From Papaver somniferum (Eukaryota; Streptophyta; Magnoliopsida; Ranunculales; Papaveraceae): a stretch of 64,000 nucleotides of DNA. The stretch is from assembly GCF_003573695.1 (NCBI RefSeq), contig NC_039359.1, positions 90,872,566 through 90,936,565 of the forward strand, in the 5' to 3' direction. A program made the position numbers and the translations under genes. The notes beneath the pieces are model-generated. The model searched no databases. It saw only the letters and a program-made list of their open reading frames with translations, and was not told where the DNA came from. Positions 11,084-22,729 of this stretch are shown here, piece after piece; within the stretch, counting starts at the first letter, position 1; the number at the start of each line of letters is the position of its first letter.

Positions 11084-14000
11084 GGGATCTCGATCACTGA
11101 CAATCGATCTTGGCATGCCATGTAAACGCACAATTTCCCTCACAAAGATATCGGCTACAGAATGTGCAGAATATGGATGTGTAAGTGGTATAAAATGAGC
11201 ATATTTCGTTAAACGATCTACGACTACCAATATAGAATTTTTTCTATTGGACGAGGGAAACCCATCAATAAAGTCCATAGAAATATCAATCCATACGTCA
11301 GTTGGTATTGGTAATGGATTAAGAAGACCTGGAGGAGAAACAGCCTCAGCTTTGTTTCTCTGACACACTTCACAATGAAGGATAAAATTCTTCACAGATT
11401 GCTTAAGTCCTCTCCAGTAGAAATTATGTTGTACTCTCTTATATGTACGCAAAAACCCGGAATGGCCACCAATTGGAGTTGAATGAAACTCCTGCAAAAC
11501 TTTTGAACACCACGAAGAAGTGGAAACTACCACAATTCTGCCTTTATAACGTAATATACCAGCAACGTAAGAATAATGACGCTTATAAGTTGGATCTGCA
11601 ACTAACCGTTGAATGAGCTCTCCATATTCAGTGTCATTATGACATTCGTGTATTATTTCTGTTACACCACTGAAAACTGGTGCAGTAAGACTGTAGTGGA
11701 AACTGGATTGGCGAGACAGAGCATCAGCTGCAGCATTGTCTTTTCCTGGTCTAAAGATTATCTCATAATCGTAACCCAAAAGTTTAGATAGCCATTTCTG
11801 TTGCTCTAAGGAATATATTTTCTGGTCCAAAAAATATTTCAGACTCTTATGATCTGTATATATTTTGAAATGCCTCCCAAGCAAATAATGGCGCCATTTT
11901 TGAATTGCAGAAATAATAGCTAGCATCTCCTTATCATAAACTGTTAAATTCCTGTTCTTCTCAGCTAAAGGCTTGCTGTGAAAAGCAATGGGTCTACCAG
12001 ATTGTAATAAAACAGCACCCAATCCAAATCCAGAAGCATCACATTCAATTGCAAATTCTTTAGAAAAATCAGGAAGGATCAAAACTGGTGTTGTAGTAAG
12101 AGCAGTTTGCAAAAGTTTGAAGGCAGCAGTAGCTTTTTCCGACCATTGAAAAGCATCTTTCTTAAGTAGTTGAGTTAATGGTGCACTGATCTTACCAAAA
12201 TCCTTAACAAACTTTCGATAATAACCTGCCAAGCCCAAAAAACCACGTAACTCTCTGATGGTAGTTGGTGTCGGCCAGGACATAATACATTCAATCTTCT
12301 CTTGTTCAACTGAAACTCCCTCAGCTGAAATAACATGTCCCAAATAACCCACGGAGGACTGAGCAAAGGTGCACTTGGATTCCTTCACAAATAACTGATT
12401 AGAACGAAGTACTTCAAACACCTGAGACAAGTGAATCAAATGATCAGACATAGTCTTGCTATAAATCAGAATGTCATCAAAGAAGACCAGCACGAACTTT
12501 CGTAAAAATTCCCTGAAAGAATCATTCATTAAACTCTGAAAAGTGGATGGAGCATTGGAAAGACCGAATGGCATAACCAAGAACTCATAGTGACCATCGT
12601 GAGTTCGAAAAGATGTCTTAGAAATATCAGCTTTATGCAATCGAATTTGATGATAACCCGAGCGCAAATCCAGTTTAGTAAACACAGTCGCACCATGCAG
12701 TTCGTCTAATAGCTCATCAACAACAGGGATTGGAAATCTATCCTTGATTGTCAGCTTATTCAAAGCACGGTAATCAACACACATCCGCCAAGACCCGTCT
12801 TTCTTACGTACCATCAGCACCGGAGAAGAATAGGGGCTCGAGCTTGGACGTATAAAACCAGAGGATTGTAATTCAGCAACAATCTTTTCAATTTCTGATT
12901 TCTGAAAGTAAGGGTATCTATACGGCCGCACATTGACAGGTGAAGAACCAGGAACCAATGGAATTTTATGGTCATGAAGACGTTCTGGTGGAAGAGCCGT
13001 TGGTTGCTTGAAAATATCAGTAAACTGAACTAATAATTGTTGTACTTGAGGATCAATAACCGATGTTTCCTTCAATGAAGTAGTTAATGCAGCTAGTTCA
13101 ATAAAACCCCCATGATTTGCATGTTGTAATAAACGCTGCATGGATTTTTGCTCCAAAATCATTACAGACGAATGATTGTTACCAAGTAAGGACACAGTTT
13201 TACCATTAACTGTAAATTGCATTGATAATCTTGCAAAATCCCATTCAATAGGTCCTAAAGTACGTAACCATTGTACCCCTAAAACTGCATCACAACCACT
13301 AATGTCAAGCAAGTGGAAATCAGCACTAAACCTGAAACTAGGGAGTTGAATAGTGACAGAAGGACAAGAACCCCTAGTATTCAACTTGCCACCATCACCC
13401 ACAGTAACATTTAGAGGAGAATCTCGACAACAAACTTCAAATCCACATTGTTTAGCCACAGATGGATGCAAAAAGTTATGAGTAGATCCTGAATCAATCA
13501 AAATAGTAATGGGTTGAGATTTTATACGACCTGTAACGCGCATGGTACGTGGAAAGGAAGAACCAAATAGCGAGCTTAAAGAGATGGTAGGATCAGATTC
13601 ATATACTTCAGAAACGTCAAAGGAAACAGGAGCCGTATCCTCTGTAGTGGTAGAACCTTCTCGAATATATTCCTCAACATCCAAAATGGTCAGTCTGGGA
13701 TTTAGACAAACATGATCTTTCTTGTAAACCTCATCACAGTTAAAACAAAGACCCTTTTCTCTGCGTTCACGTTGTTCAGCTGGTGATAAATGGCGATACA
13801 CAGGGGGAGAAGAAGACTTGGCATAAGGAGTGGGTTGAACAGTTGCAGCAGGCCGGAAGGGAGGAGGACGATAAGGCTGTCTGGGAACAGACTTATTAGC
13901 TGCAAGGGCTTCCTCTTGATGGATGGCTTTTTTAAAAGCATCATCCAAAGATCTGATATCCAATAATCTAAGCGCCGAACCTATTTGAGGTTTAAGAGAG

Positions 14001-14734
14001 CGGATGAAGCATTGAATCAAGTGTTCTTCCGTGAAGTCCACCAAATTCATTAAACGCTCAAATACAGGAATATGCTCACGCACTGTGCCTTTTTGTTCGA
14101 TGTTGCTAATAGCTAGTCTAGGATCCACAAATTTCTCTGGTGCAAAACGAGCTCGAAGATGAGCACCAAACTCAGCCCAAGTAACAATGGCAGCTTTAGA
14201 CTGCTTCCATCTAAACCAAACATTAGCATCACCTTTCAAATTTGCAGAGGCAATAGTAATTTTAAGAGCATCATCTGCTGTGTGAACTGCGAAATATTGA
14301 TCTGCATTGAAAAGCCAACCGTCAGGATCATCTCCATCGAATTGAGGAAACTTGAGATTGATGTTATTTTGTCGCGGAGGTGGAGGTGGATTATGACGAG
14401 GACCACCATGATTGCCTGCAACTGGAGGAAGCAAGGGGCGAAGTTGATCAACAATGGCCGTGGCAACAGAAGCGGCAATGGTTGTGGACAAATTTGTGAA
14501 CGTTGTAGTAATACTGGCTGTCAAAGCTGTATTATTCTCCGTTAATTCTAGCTGACGTTGTGTTCTTTCTTCTTCACGTTGCTGACGCTGCTCAATAACT
14601 TTCTGTTTTCGTCTTTTTGTTTCTTCAGACTTGTTGGTGTTCATAGCCTGAATAAGCGTATTGACATTCTTGGTCAAGTCTGTCAATCCATCATGAACCC
14701 CCTTGAGATTGTCTGTATAATCATGACCACCCAT
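11069..14734 (-). CDS. Chromovirus gag-pol polyprotein (1221 codons, ends at a frameshift)
   Basis: Domains in order: gag with a coiled, Gln/Glu-rich N-terminus; a zinc knuckle near residue 330 (CFNCDEVYKKDHVC); an aspartic protease near 413 (LIDSGSTHNFL); reverse transcriptase with VDYRALNKLTIKDRFP and the catalytic FFDDIL near 751; RNase H near 900 (DASGFGLGAVL, then YTDHKSLKYFL); an integrase HHCC finger near 1090-1125 ending CEVCQRNK; and the integrase core start (ISMDFIDGFP). The frame breaks at SDRDPFF, where a run of nine T (plus-strand A run, 11075-11083) has one base too many; eight would keep the frame into the next piece. The start is the first Met after the primer site. The slip could be a real mutation or a homopolymer sequencing error. 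Confidence 0.92.
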   Translation of the reverse strand: MGGHDYTDNLKGVHDGLTDLTKNVNTLIQAMNTNKSEETKRRKQKVIEQRQQREEERTQRQLELTENNTALTASITTTFTNLSTTIAASVATAIVDQLRPLLPPVAGNHGGPRHNPPPPPRQNNINLKFPQFDGDDPDGWLFNADQYFAVHTADDALKITIASANLKGDANVWFRWKQSKAAIVTWAEFGAHLRARFAPEKFVDPRLAISNIEQKGTVREHIPVFERLMNLVDFTEEHLIQCFIRSLKPQIGSALRLLDIRSLDDAFKKAIHQEEALAANKSVPRQPYRPPPFRPAATVQPTPYAKSSSPPVYRHLSPAEQRERREKGLCFNCDEVYKKDHVCLNPRLTILDVEEYIREGSTTTEDTAPVSFDVSEVYESDPTISLSSLFGSSFPRTMRVTGRIKSQPITILIDSGSTHNFLHPSVAKQCGFEVCCRDSPLNVTVGDGGKLNTRGSCPSVTIQLPSFRFSADFHLLDISGCDAVLGVQWLRTLGPIEWDFARLSMQFTVNGKTVSLLGNNHSSVMILEQKSMQRLLQHANHGGFIELAALTTSLKETSVIDPQVQQLLVQFTDIFKQPTALPPERLHDHKIPLVPGSSPVNVRPYRYPYFQKSEIEKIVAELQSSGFIRPSSSPYSSPVLMVRKKDGSWRMCVDYRALNKLTIKDRFPIPVVDELLDELHGATVFTKLDLRSGYHQIRLHKADISKTSFRTHDGHYEFLVMPFGLSNAPSTFQSLMNDSFREFLRKFVLVFFDDILIYSKTMSDHLIHLSQVFEVLRSNQLFVKESKCTFAQSSVGYLGHVISAEGVSVEQEKIECIMSWPTPTTIRELRGFLGLAGYYRKFVKDFGKISAPLTQLLKKDAFQWSEKATAAFKLLQTALTTTPVLILPDFSKEFAIECDASGFGLGAVLLQSGRPIAFHSKPLAEKNRNLTVYDKEMLAIISAIQKWRHYLLGRHFKIYTDHKSLKYFLDQKIYSLEQQKWLSKLLGYDYEIIFRPGKDNAAADALSRQSSFHYSLTAPVFSGVTEIIHECHNDTEYGELIQRLVADPTYKRHYSYVAGILRYKGRIVVVSTSSWCSKVLQEFHSTPIGGHSGFLRTYKRVQHNFYWRGLKQSVKNFILHCEVCQRNKAEAVSPPGLLNPLPIPTDVWIDISMDFIDGFPSSNRKNSILVVVDRLTKYAHFIPLTHPYSAHSVADIFVREIVRLHGMPRSIVSDRDPFFFE

Positions 14735-14783
14735 TGTACTTCTAAATTTTTTTTTTTTTTTTCAGAATTTGATAATAATTCGT

Positions 14784-14802
14784 AACCTTGCTCTGATCCA
14801 GA
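14784..14802 (-). other. Primer-binding site, initiator tRNA-Met-like
   Basis: Minus strand reads TCTGGATCAGAGCAAGGTT, directly next to the LTR. It resembles the usual TGGTATCAGAGC site for initiator tRNA-Met with one base missing. Confidence 0.65.
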
Positions 14803-15067
14803 TGTTAGGATCCTTTCCTGTATCTCACAAACAATAAGCTAAGAACCCTAAATAAACCCTTTGATTGGGGGTTAACCACCAGCTTAAAGAGTAATTTAAA
14901 GAACAGAACTTTGATTGTTTTCTTAGTTATGTGAATACAGGAATTAAGGCAGTATTTATAGCTGCACAGACTTGCAAAACAAGGAAAAAGAGTTCTGACA
15001 AAAAAGGGAAACCAAGATATGCTAAAAATAGGAAAGCCTAACTAGTGAATGGTGTTGGGTCGCAACA
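14803..15067 (-). repeat. 5' LTR of the chromovirus
   Basis: 265-bp partner of 9955-10219. Transcription would start here and run leftwards. The flanking CAGTC matches the other end. Confidence 0.93.
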
Positions 15068-15072
15068 CAGTC

Positions 15073-16512
15073 TCTCAAGTACCAACACTTCGAAATGACC
15101 AGATCAGATTACATGACTCAGGAGACCAGGAGCCAGATAGGATACTACACACTACCGACAAACAAATGATCTTCTTCCTCTATTGCTAGTTCTTCAGCAG
15201 AATAGCTGACCACGATTTTGTTAAATAAGGTCTAACAGCATGATATTGTAACTCGATTTTTTCAGACTGACTGTACATATTAAAGATATCTTCGTTATGA
15301 TGCTTATAAGATAGCTGATTATGGACCCCACATACAACAAATAGATAAGGCATAAATTCTGAGCATGCAGCAAGCCAATTATAGGAGCATTGACAGAAAG
15401 ATATCTTTTTATGCAACTACAGGAGGTCCAAAACTACAAATAGAATGGCATCTAACCTGTTTATTAGACATCATACTTATTTAGACTGAAAAATCATTTT
15501 ACATTAAAAGCCTTCAAACACCAGGTATCATTATTGCATACGAACTTGTGTTTGTCAGATTTTCAGCTACTGAATCGTTATAACTTAACCATAACTATGC
15601 TTACGCTGAAAACAGAATTACTCGTAGTATTATTATGCTCTACAATTGAACTGTTCAGATAGCATCATACACAGTATAAATAGGTACTGCTATACTGATG
15701 ATAGAATTAGTAGGAAGAAACAGAAAGATCAGCTTACGAGGGAGAATTAAGAATTTTCGTACAACATTCAGAGTGTTGGTTCCAGAATTACAAATGACAC
15801 GGATGGTCTATTGTTTGTTCTACATCAGTGTTGAACATGAATCTGCTTATCTCTGCAATCACACGCAAGTGTAAGTACAGATAACCCCGCTCCAAAAAAG
15901 CTTAATAAATAAGCTGGTGAGTGATATCAGCTACTCACCTACATGCAATTCTGTTTATAAATTGCCACTTGTAATCCAATCTTCTATTCACTCCAATATA
16001 ATTTTATTGATTTTCTTAAAACTGGCAATCTTTGCACCAGAAATTACAAAACTGATCATCAACAATACTGTTCTCCATTTTGTTTCTCATAAGATCTCCT
16101 TCAAACTCTAAGGTATCTCTTTAAGCAACGAGGACCATGACTAAAACTAACTGTACAAATTTAACAAACCTTCATAATGGTGTTTATAACTATAGCTCTT
16201 AATGATAACAAAAAGATACAGCAAAAATTACTCAAAACCGAGTATGCAGCAAAGCAACTCAAGGAGCATTGAGATAAAATTTAGACACATTTTGTTCATC
16301 GAACAACTTATGAAGTACAATGAGAGATTTCATGTCACAAAGCACTCAGGTAAATTTTACAACTCATAGAGCCGGTACCACCTAAAAAAAGAGGCTAATG
16401 GATATCAATCGGTGTATATGTATGTACAAATTCAGATTACCCCAAGTTCCAAGGGAATAGTTTTAGACAACTTTTAGACATACTTTAGTCCTGACATGCA
16501 ACCACTGTCGTG
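15073..16512. other. Unassigned DNA 3' of the CDKC pseudogene
   Basis: No recognisable coding domain. Two parts look like faint copies of one another (near 15300-15410 and 16170-16280, both with ATGCAGCAA followed by GGAGCATTGA). It may include the old 3' untranslated region of the kinase gene. Confidence 0.35.
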
Positions 16513-19500
16513 TCATTTAACCTCTGTCGTACTATAATAATGTTGCTGACGTGATTTACTATTGTTGCCTAGCGTATCTCCACCAGAACTTGAACCTCGT
16601 GAATATGGACCGTTCTGTGGACGGTAACTTGAACTGTTATGACTGTAATTACTACCACCTCCTCGGGGACCAGGCATTCCGTTAGCAACATAAGGAGGTC
16701 CACGTCCTTGTGGGGATGGTGGATATGAGCCAGCGTTGTAACCTCCTCCACCACCACCACCTTGACTTGCTCAATTTGGGTTAATCTAGAGGGCACACCA
16801 GAAGGTCCTAGTGATTTTCCATAATGATGGCTAGATCCAGCAGCCACTGGAGGCTGAGAAGTATGTATAGGCTGGTTATCTCCTGGATGGAGTGGAGGGT
16901 ACCTAGACTGTTGGTACGGAGGCACACGTGAGTGCTGTAGCTTTTGCCGTTTCCTTGCTTTCTGCTGCTGGCGTACCTTGAACTCGTGGGACGCTTCATA
17001 TTTAGGCAAACTGTACCATCAAGTAAAATGAAATTTCAGCATTATCAAAATCTAGATCAGAGAAAAGCCAATATACATCTACAAATGAGCATTTCTTTTC
17101 AGCCAAGACCTGTCACCGTATCAACTTTTATCCAGGAGCGCACAAAAGGTTTTCGCGAAGTTTTGTAAACTGTCGCTGGAAATATACAGGAAAGAGGATG
17201 TGTTCATGGAATGTTCCCTCTTGGGATCACAAGGCAGGGGATCCGTCCAGAAATACTCGGCATTAAGCGCATCTTTGGCTTATATTCTCTGAAAACATGA
17301 AGATGGCATTATGATTTACTATGGAGACAACAAACTAAAATCAAGAGGTAAAGTTCAGTCATCCAAAGGAGAGCAGATATAATTTCACAGAATCGTAAAG
17401 ATGTACATCCAGAGGAGGAACCACAAGCTAAGATAGTCCAAGGGTAGTTTCATTGAGGATTACTTCGTTCCGAAAACAAAGAGAAGTTAGAGGGGTAACT
17501 TATTCTGGTGGATAAAAAGAATCATATTAAATTTTATAACTATCCCATCATTTATCTCGACACCTGTAAGTTTTTAAATTAGTACCTGAGATGGGTCGAG
17601 AGTCATCATTTTTTCCAATAACTCCACGGTATGGCGACCATACCTACATGAGGGCATAAAGAGAGATTATTTATAATATTTTGAACGACCACAAACCAAT
17701 AATTCAAAAAAGAGCACCAAGTACTAGTCATTGAAGTAAGTCTATGTGAGTTGATTACGTGTTGCATGAAAGTTTCCTCAAGACAGCTCTCCATGGGCTC
17801 CTTTGGCTTGAAATTGTTATACCAGGGTAACTTAAAAACACCAGGCCAGTTGACCCCATTGGGAGATCCACAAAGCTTAAAAATCATTTCCAATTGCTCT
17901 GTCTGCAGAAAATTTTTATATCTAGTTCAAATTCTTGGTAATCCAATTTCAATTTTTTTGGTCGACTAATATATGTCAGAAAACTATCATCGTATAATAA
18001 AATATCTGAATACATGTAGATAAAAAAAATGAACAGATAAACCAGACCACAGAGGTCCACATAATTTCAGAAAACCTTTCATAGCAATTACACAATTCGG
18101 AAGCCCGAAAAGGAAACAAATATGTTATTGGATACGCACATCCAAACTCTGCAACAGAAGTTGGGTGTTAGGTAAAAGATGATATTTATGAACCTATTAG
18201 TAGTTTGGTACCATTATGATACAAATTTTATGTTTACTTGGTCATGTATTTTTTTGATCTTTTATTTTGTGTTTATCCCATGTACCAATTTAGTAGCTTG
18301 GTACCAAAAGGAAACAAAAGGAAACAAATATGTTACTGGATACGCACATCCAAACTCTGCAACAGAAGTTGGGTGTTAGGTGAAAGATGATATTTATGAA
18401 CCTATTAGTAGTTTGGTACCATTATGATACAAATTTTATGTTTACTTGGTCATGTATTTTTTTGATCTTTTATTTTGTGTATGCACCAATTTAGTAGCTT
18501 ATTGCGGTCTAGGAAATTGAGTCATATCTATTGTTCTTAATGTCGTTTTCTTTTGATAATTCTCGTCACAGTTCTCTTAACATGTTAGGGTCAAATCAGT
18601 TGACATCATTCGAGAACTGGCACTAACTATTCGAAGAAACACACAAACACAAGGTCTTTCTTAATAACTGTTCATCAAATCCAGGCAGGACACTAGCATG
18701 CTATATTGTAAGGTACATAACCACAAACCATTTACTGAAGAAGGAATAGAATGTCACCCTGTCTTTGCCAGGTAGGATTGGTTTTCCTTGCAGAAGCTGC
18801 GCGAAAATACATCCCACGGACCACATGTCAATAGCCGGTCCATAAGTAGTAGCTCCGAGCAATATTGCTGGGGGTCTGTAAAAAGGAACCAAATATGTAA
18901 CAAGTAATGTCAACTGAAGATTAGCAAGTAATGTCAACTGAATACCCAACTTTGTAAGACCCAATTGCAACAGTTATTACCTATACCACTGTGTAATCAC
19001 TTCATTTGTCAGGTTCCCTTGATGGTCGTTGGATAACGATCTTGCAAGGCAAAAATCTGCTAGCTTAAGGTTCCCCTCATTATCTACTAGAAGATTAGCA
19101 GCTGCAGGAACAGATAATTGCAATGTCTCAGACCATTGGGAAAAAGAAAAGAAAAGCGAAAACTCAATTTATTTAATAAAACAGAATAGCTTGGCCTAAA
19201 ATTAACCTTCAATGTCACGGTGAAGTACTTCATTGAGGTGACAGTAATGAATTCCTGTCTATAGCTGCTTCATATAGCACTGGGGAAAAACCGAGTAACT
19301 TGAGTACTCACACAACTATCAATTGCTGAAAAACTGACAATTCTCAATTATAAATTTCTGATGGTACCTTGATCTGAGGAACTGAAAATCGCACCCCACG
19401 TTTAGAAAGCCCAGATAAGTCATGGTCCATGTATTCAAATACCATATAGATATCACCCTTGTACTTTTTACCATCTGTCGGCCCTATAAGAAATGCAGAT

Positions 19501-20490
19501 AATTTGAATATCAATTCACCTCCAAGAAGTTCAGTGGATTAATGAAGCTTAGTCGATGATATGCTGAATAGCCTTGGTGATAACAAAATAATATTCTAAG
19601 AAATATATATGAATCGTAGAAGAGCAATGAAGGTAATGTTCAGCTGAAATTCATGCAACTGTAAACGTACGCACCTGGCTTCCCTTGCACATCGTTATTG
19701 GGTCCTGGTAGACAGTAAAAGGTTTAGAAACCTTAATACTTAAGTGTGAAAAGAACTAGTGATGAGAAAGCAATTACGAATTAAAACTGGAAGAACTAAA
19801 AAGAAGGCTACCAGTGGAGGTAACAATCTCTTTCAGCTTAATCACATTTTGATGATGCAATTTCTTCAGAATCTTAATTTCTCGCATGGCAGTTATAGGG
19901 AACTGCAAACAGTCAAACTTTAATGTTAGACATCCGAAGCTCGGGCGTCCAATAATAATGGGTTAAAAAAAAACGAATGTTACCCCTTCTTTCTCCTTGT
20001 CCGTTCGAATCTTCTTAAGGGAAACAATTTCCCCTGTTAAGATGTCTCTAGCCTTGTAAACTAGACTGCAAGAGAGTGTGGACAACAGATGGAAAAAAAA
20101 ATTAACCTCCAGAAGGTATAAGGGAACTATGGTTGAGAGCAAACAGATTTTAACTTGCATTATGCTTGTCATGATCAAAGAAAACGAGAAATTATGATGG
20201 CCACTATCATGCTCAAAAAATCTTTATGACTCGTAATCAAAGTATAATCCACTAACAAGACTTTGTTAAATGACTTAAATAAAATCCATTCAGATCAGAA
20301 ATAAATTTGTATAGCAGTTAATAACACAATGCACCAGAAACATAGGGTTTTAAGGGTTTTATAATAGTTAGAATAGTCACCCATATGTTTCTTCACCAAT
20401 CTGCTCCAACTTGTCGAAACAATCAACAGTGCGGGATCCAAAAGCAGGGGACGCATAGAGATTGAGCTGCCCAGGGGCAGCTACAGCCAT
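16513..20490 (-). pseudogene. CDKC: CDKC-type cyclin-dependent kinase (CDK9/P-TEFb-like) pseudogene
   Basis: Twelve exons can be followed from ATG 20490 to TGA 16513: 20490-20381, 20065-19984, 19902-19812, 19704-19675, 19483-19368, 19279-19207, 19101-18981, 18875-18758, 17902-17759, 17643-17586, 17288-17218, 17010-16513. The order matches plant CDKC: MAVAAPGQLNL start, TGEIVSLKKIR (catalytic Lys kept), [51 protein letters not shown], and a Gln/Gly/Pro-rich tail after KYEASHEF. In the family this kinase pairs with cyclin T to phosphorylate RNA polymerase II. Here it is dead: TAG at 19259-19261, TAA at 17280-17282, donor GG instead of GT at 17217-17216, and a frameshift near 16755-16785. The Gly loop reads GEETYG, HRDIK became HRDIE, DFG became DFC, and PPE became PPA. 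The exon 9/10 phases also differ by one base. Confidence 0.88.
18108..18502. repeat. Tandem duplication, 208-bp period, in a CDKC intron
   Basis: Two near-identical copies start at 18108 and 18316 (AAAAGGAAACAAATATGTTA), differing by only a few bases and one small indel near the end. It lies between the exons ending at 18758 and starting at 17902, so it does not touch coding sequence. High similarity means the duplication is recent relative to the decay of the exons. Confidence 0.85.
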
Positions 20491-21209
20491 AATAACTCTT
20501 TTTCAAAAATAATGATGGATAATAAACGGTATATAAACAGTAAGATCACTGATACGAACAATTATGCAATAGGAACTTTAACTTTATTGAAAGAGTTTAA
20601 GAACGTTTTGCCCTAACTGTTGCATCTTTCTTCGCTGTTTTTTATCTCCCTCTCTATATGCGCTCTTGCAACCTATTTATGGACTAGGATTTTAACTATT
20701 CCTCCTAGAATTAGAAACCTGTTTCGAATAATATTTTGATGGGCATAAAAACGGATCAGACCGAGTTAGAGTAGTGAGTCGATTTTGAAACAATTTCTGA
20801 TTTCAATTGTATTTAAATCACACAATCAATCATCATAAATTCAGAAAGAAAAGAAAAAAATCACCTAATCAGAACCCTAATTTCAGAAATTATAAACCCA
20901 AACTTCAAATTGAATCCATTCATGTATTAGCAAAAGAAATCAATTGCCACAACTCTTGTGAGCATCTGCAAAGTTAGATCGGCTATAAGTTTGAGAGAAA
21001 GAATAAAATGAGATTAATAAATTAACCTACCAAGCATTTCTGGGAATGGAAAACAACAGCCAAAATGGGTACTTGAACCCACTGTCTAAAACAAGGTTCT
21101 TAGTTTTGTACAGGTTACATGGAGAGGAGACAAACATCTGTGATCACTGATCAGATTTTGAAGAAGATGAAGTTGCATTTAGAAACAATGAAATGATTTT
21201 TTGGTTTTC
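20491..21209. other. Upstream region of the CDKC pseudogene
   Basis: AT-rich, no coding domain. It would have held the 5' untranslated region and promoter of the kinase gene. I cannot assign a transcription start. Confidence 0.35.
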
Positions 21210-22286
21210 CAGGGGGTTAGTCCGAGTGATTTCTGGGGAGTTAGAGTGTATTTTAAATCTCAGGAATTTTGAGAGAGTTTGAGAGAATGTAGGGAGTTTG
21301 AGAGAGTTTGGTGTTTTTGATTTCAGAGAGTTTGGGGGAGTGTAGGGAGTTTGAGAGAGTTTATTAGAGGGAGTTTGGGGGAGTTTGAGAGAGTTCACTC
21401 CTAACTCATTCTCTTTTAACAAACAATAAACCCTCATTTGCAAATAACATTGATCTTTAATCAAAAGAAAAAAAAAATGAAAATGATCATATCTCTGTAT
21501 CAATAGTATGTTATTTTGTGCAACGAGATAATTTTTTTCCCCTTCAATTTAACGGTCTCCATACAATTCTAACTCCATTTATTTATTTCTGAAATTAGGA
21601 TTCTTATTTGGGGTGGTTAAGGGAGTAGTGGTTGGTTATAGGTGGTGATGGTAGTGGTGAGAAAATAGTTTTGACGGTGGTTGCAGAAGTGGTAATGTAA
21701 TTCAACTCAGGGAAGCGCTAATTGTGAAGACTTCTACATTTTTTTTGCTGGTGCATCTTACGGGATATGTAGATCTAAACAAATCTATATATCCACACGT
21801 TTTCATGGACTCTAGATCACCATCCTAATATTTTCATAGAAATGTTTCACCGTATCATAACGACCATCATCTGATAATCATTTCATCATGTTGGGAACAA
21901 CATTTTTGTTGCTGAGATTTGAGAAATCCGTATGATTTGAAAAGAAAGATTTTGAACCAAATTTGGTTGTGAGACCAAAATACACTAAAATCTCTACTCT
22001 TTTGAGAGATTTGTTGTGAGACCAAAATACACTAAAAACTCCTTCAAACTCCCCAAAGAAACCAACTCCCTAATATTGTAGGGTTTTATGACTAACAGGG
22101 AGTTCAAGAGCTTTTTTTAAACTCCCCACCGACTAACAGGTGTTTTCTAGGGAGTTTAAGAGACTCCTCTAAACTCCCCCACGACTAACGGGGATTTGGA
22201 GAGACTCCCTCAAACTCCCCCATGACTAACAGGAGAAAACCCAAACACATTAAAATCTCTCGAACTCTCCCACGACTAACCCCCTG
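21210..22286. mobile_element. Non-coding TIR element (MITE-like) with repeated arms
   Basis: It begins CAGGGGGTTAGTC (21210) and ends with the exact reverse complement GACTAACCCCCTG (22286), flanked by a possible 3-bp duplication TTC. The left arm repeats GGGAGTTTGAGAGAG. The right arm repeats the complement plus blocks of GACTAACAGG / CGACTAACGGGG about every 50 bp, so the TIR motif recurs inside the arm. There is no transposase. A minus-strand frame across the left arm (21144-21503) is only the repeat translated. Superfamily not settled; a 3-bp duplication would fit PIF/Harbinger or CACTA types. Confidence 0.7.
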
Positions 22287-22729
22287 TTCATTTCTTCGAA
22301 TCGTTTGAAGCAATAAAAGGGAAAGAAGGGAGTGCACCGTTTTTTTTGGGACCATGGTTTTATTTGGGTAAGACATTAGAAGTAAATCTAGGTCATCCCT
22401 TATATAAATATTTATGAACCATTTTTTGGGGACCATGGTTATTTTGGGGGACCATGCTATTATTAGGCCACCTACCCTACAATGATAAGGGATGTCCTAA
22501 CAATAATCTTACTTAGAAAGTTTACTAATTTTCCCTTAACCTAATTAACATTAACTCTAATACTAACCCTAACCGTGATATATTAACCCTAAAAAAAACG
22601 CACCCTAGATAACTAACTCGTGAACCTCTTCCTCTCTTCTTCTTCTTCTTCATTGCAAACTCGTCTCCATCATCGATTCGTCGTCGATTCATAAAATTTT
22701 CATCGTCGATTAATCAATCTAGTATAAGA

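Larger units (their letters stand above)
9955..15067 (-). mobile_element. Ty3/gypsy chromovirus, full length and young
   Basis: A 5113-bp element in reverse orientation. LTRs are 9955-10219 and 14803-15067, both 265 bp and apparently identical by eye, with TGTT...AACA ends. A 5-bp target duplication CAGTC lies at 9950-9954 and 15068-15072. The minus-strand primer site follows the right LTR, and a G-rich tract precedes the left LTR. Gag-pol ends with a chromodomain, so this is a chromovirus. Short LTRs and compact size fit a Reina- or Galadriel-like clade, but the clade is a guess. Confidence 0.95.

Noticed and set aside
11060..11090. Programmed frameshift in the chromovirus
   Set aside because: This group normally uses one continuous gag-pol frame, and the break lies inside the integrase, where a regulated shift makes no sense; a slip in the T run is simpler.
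14159..14545. 128-codon plus-strand frame
   Set aside because: Antisense shadow of the chromovirus gag.
21144..21503. Minus-strand 119-codon frame rich in SLKLPQTP
   Set aside because: It is the translation of the GGGAGTTTGAGAGAG repeats of the TIR element; no domain.
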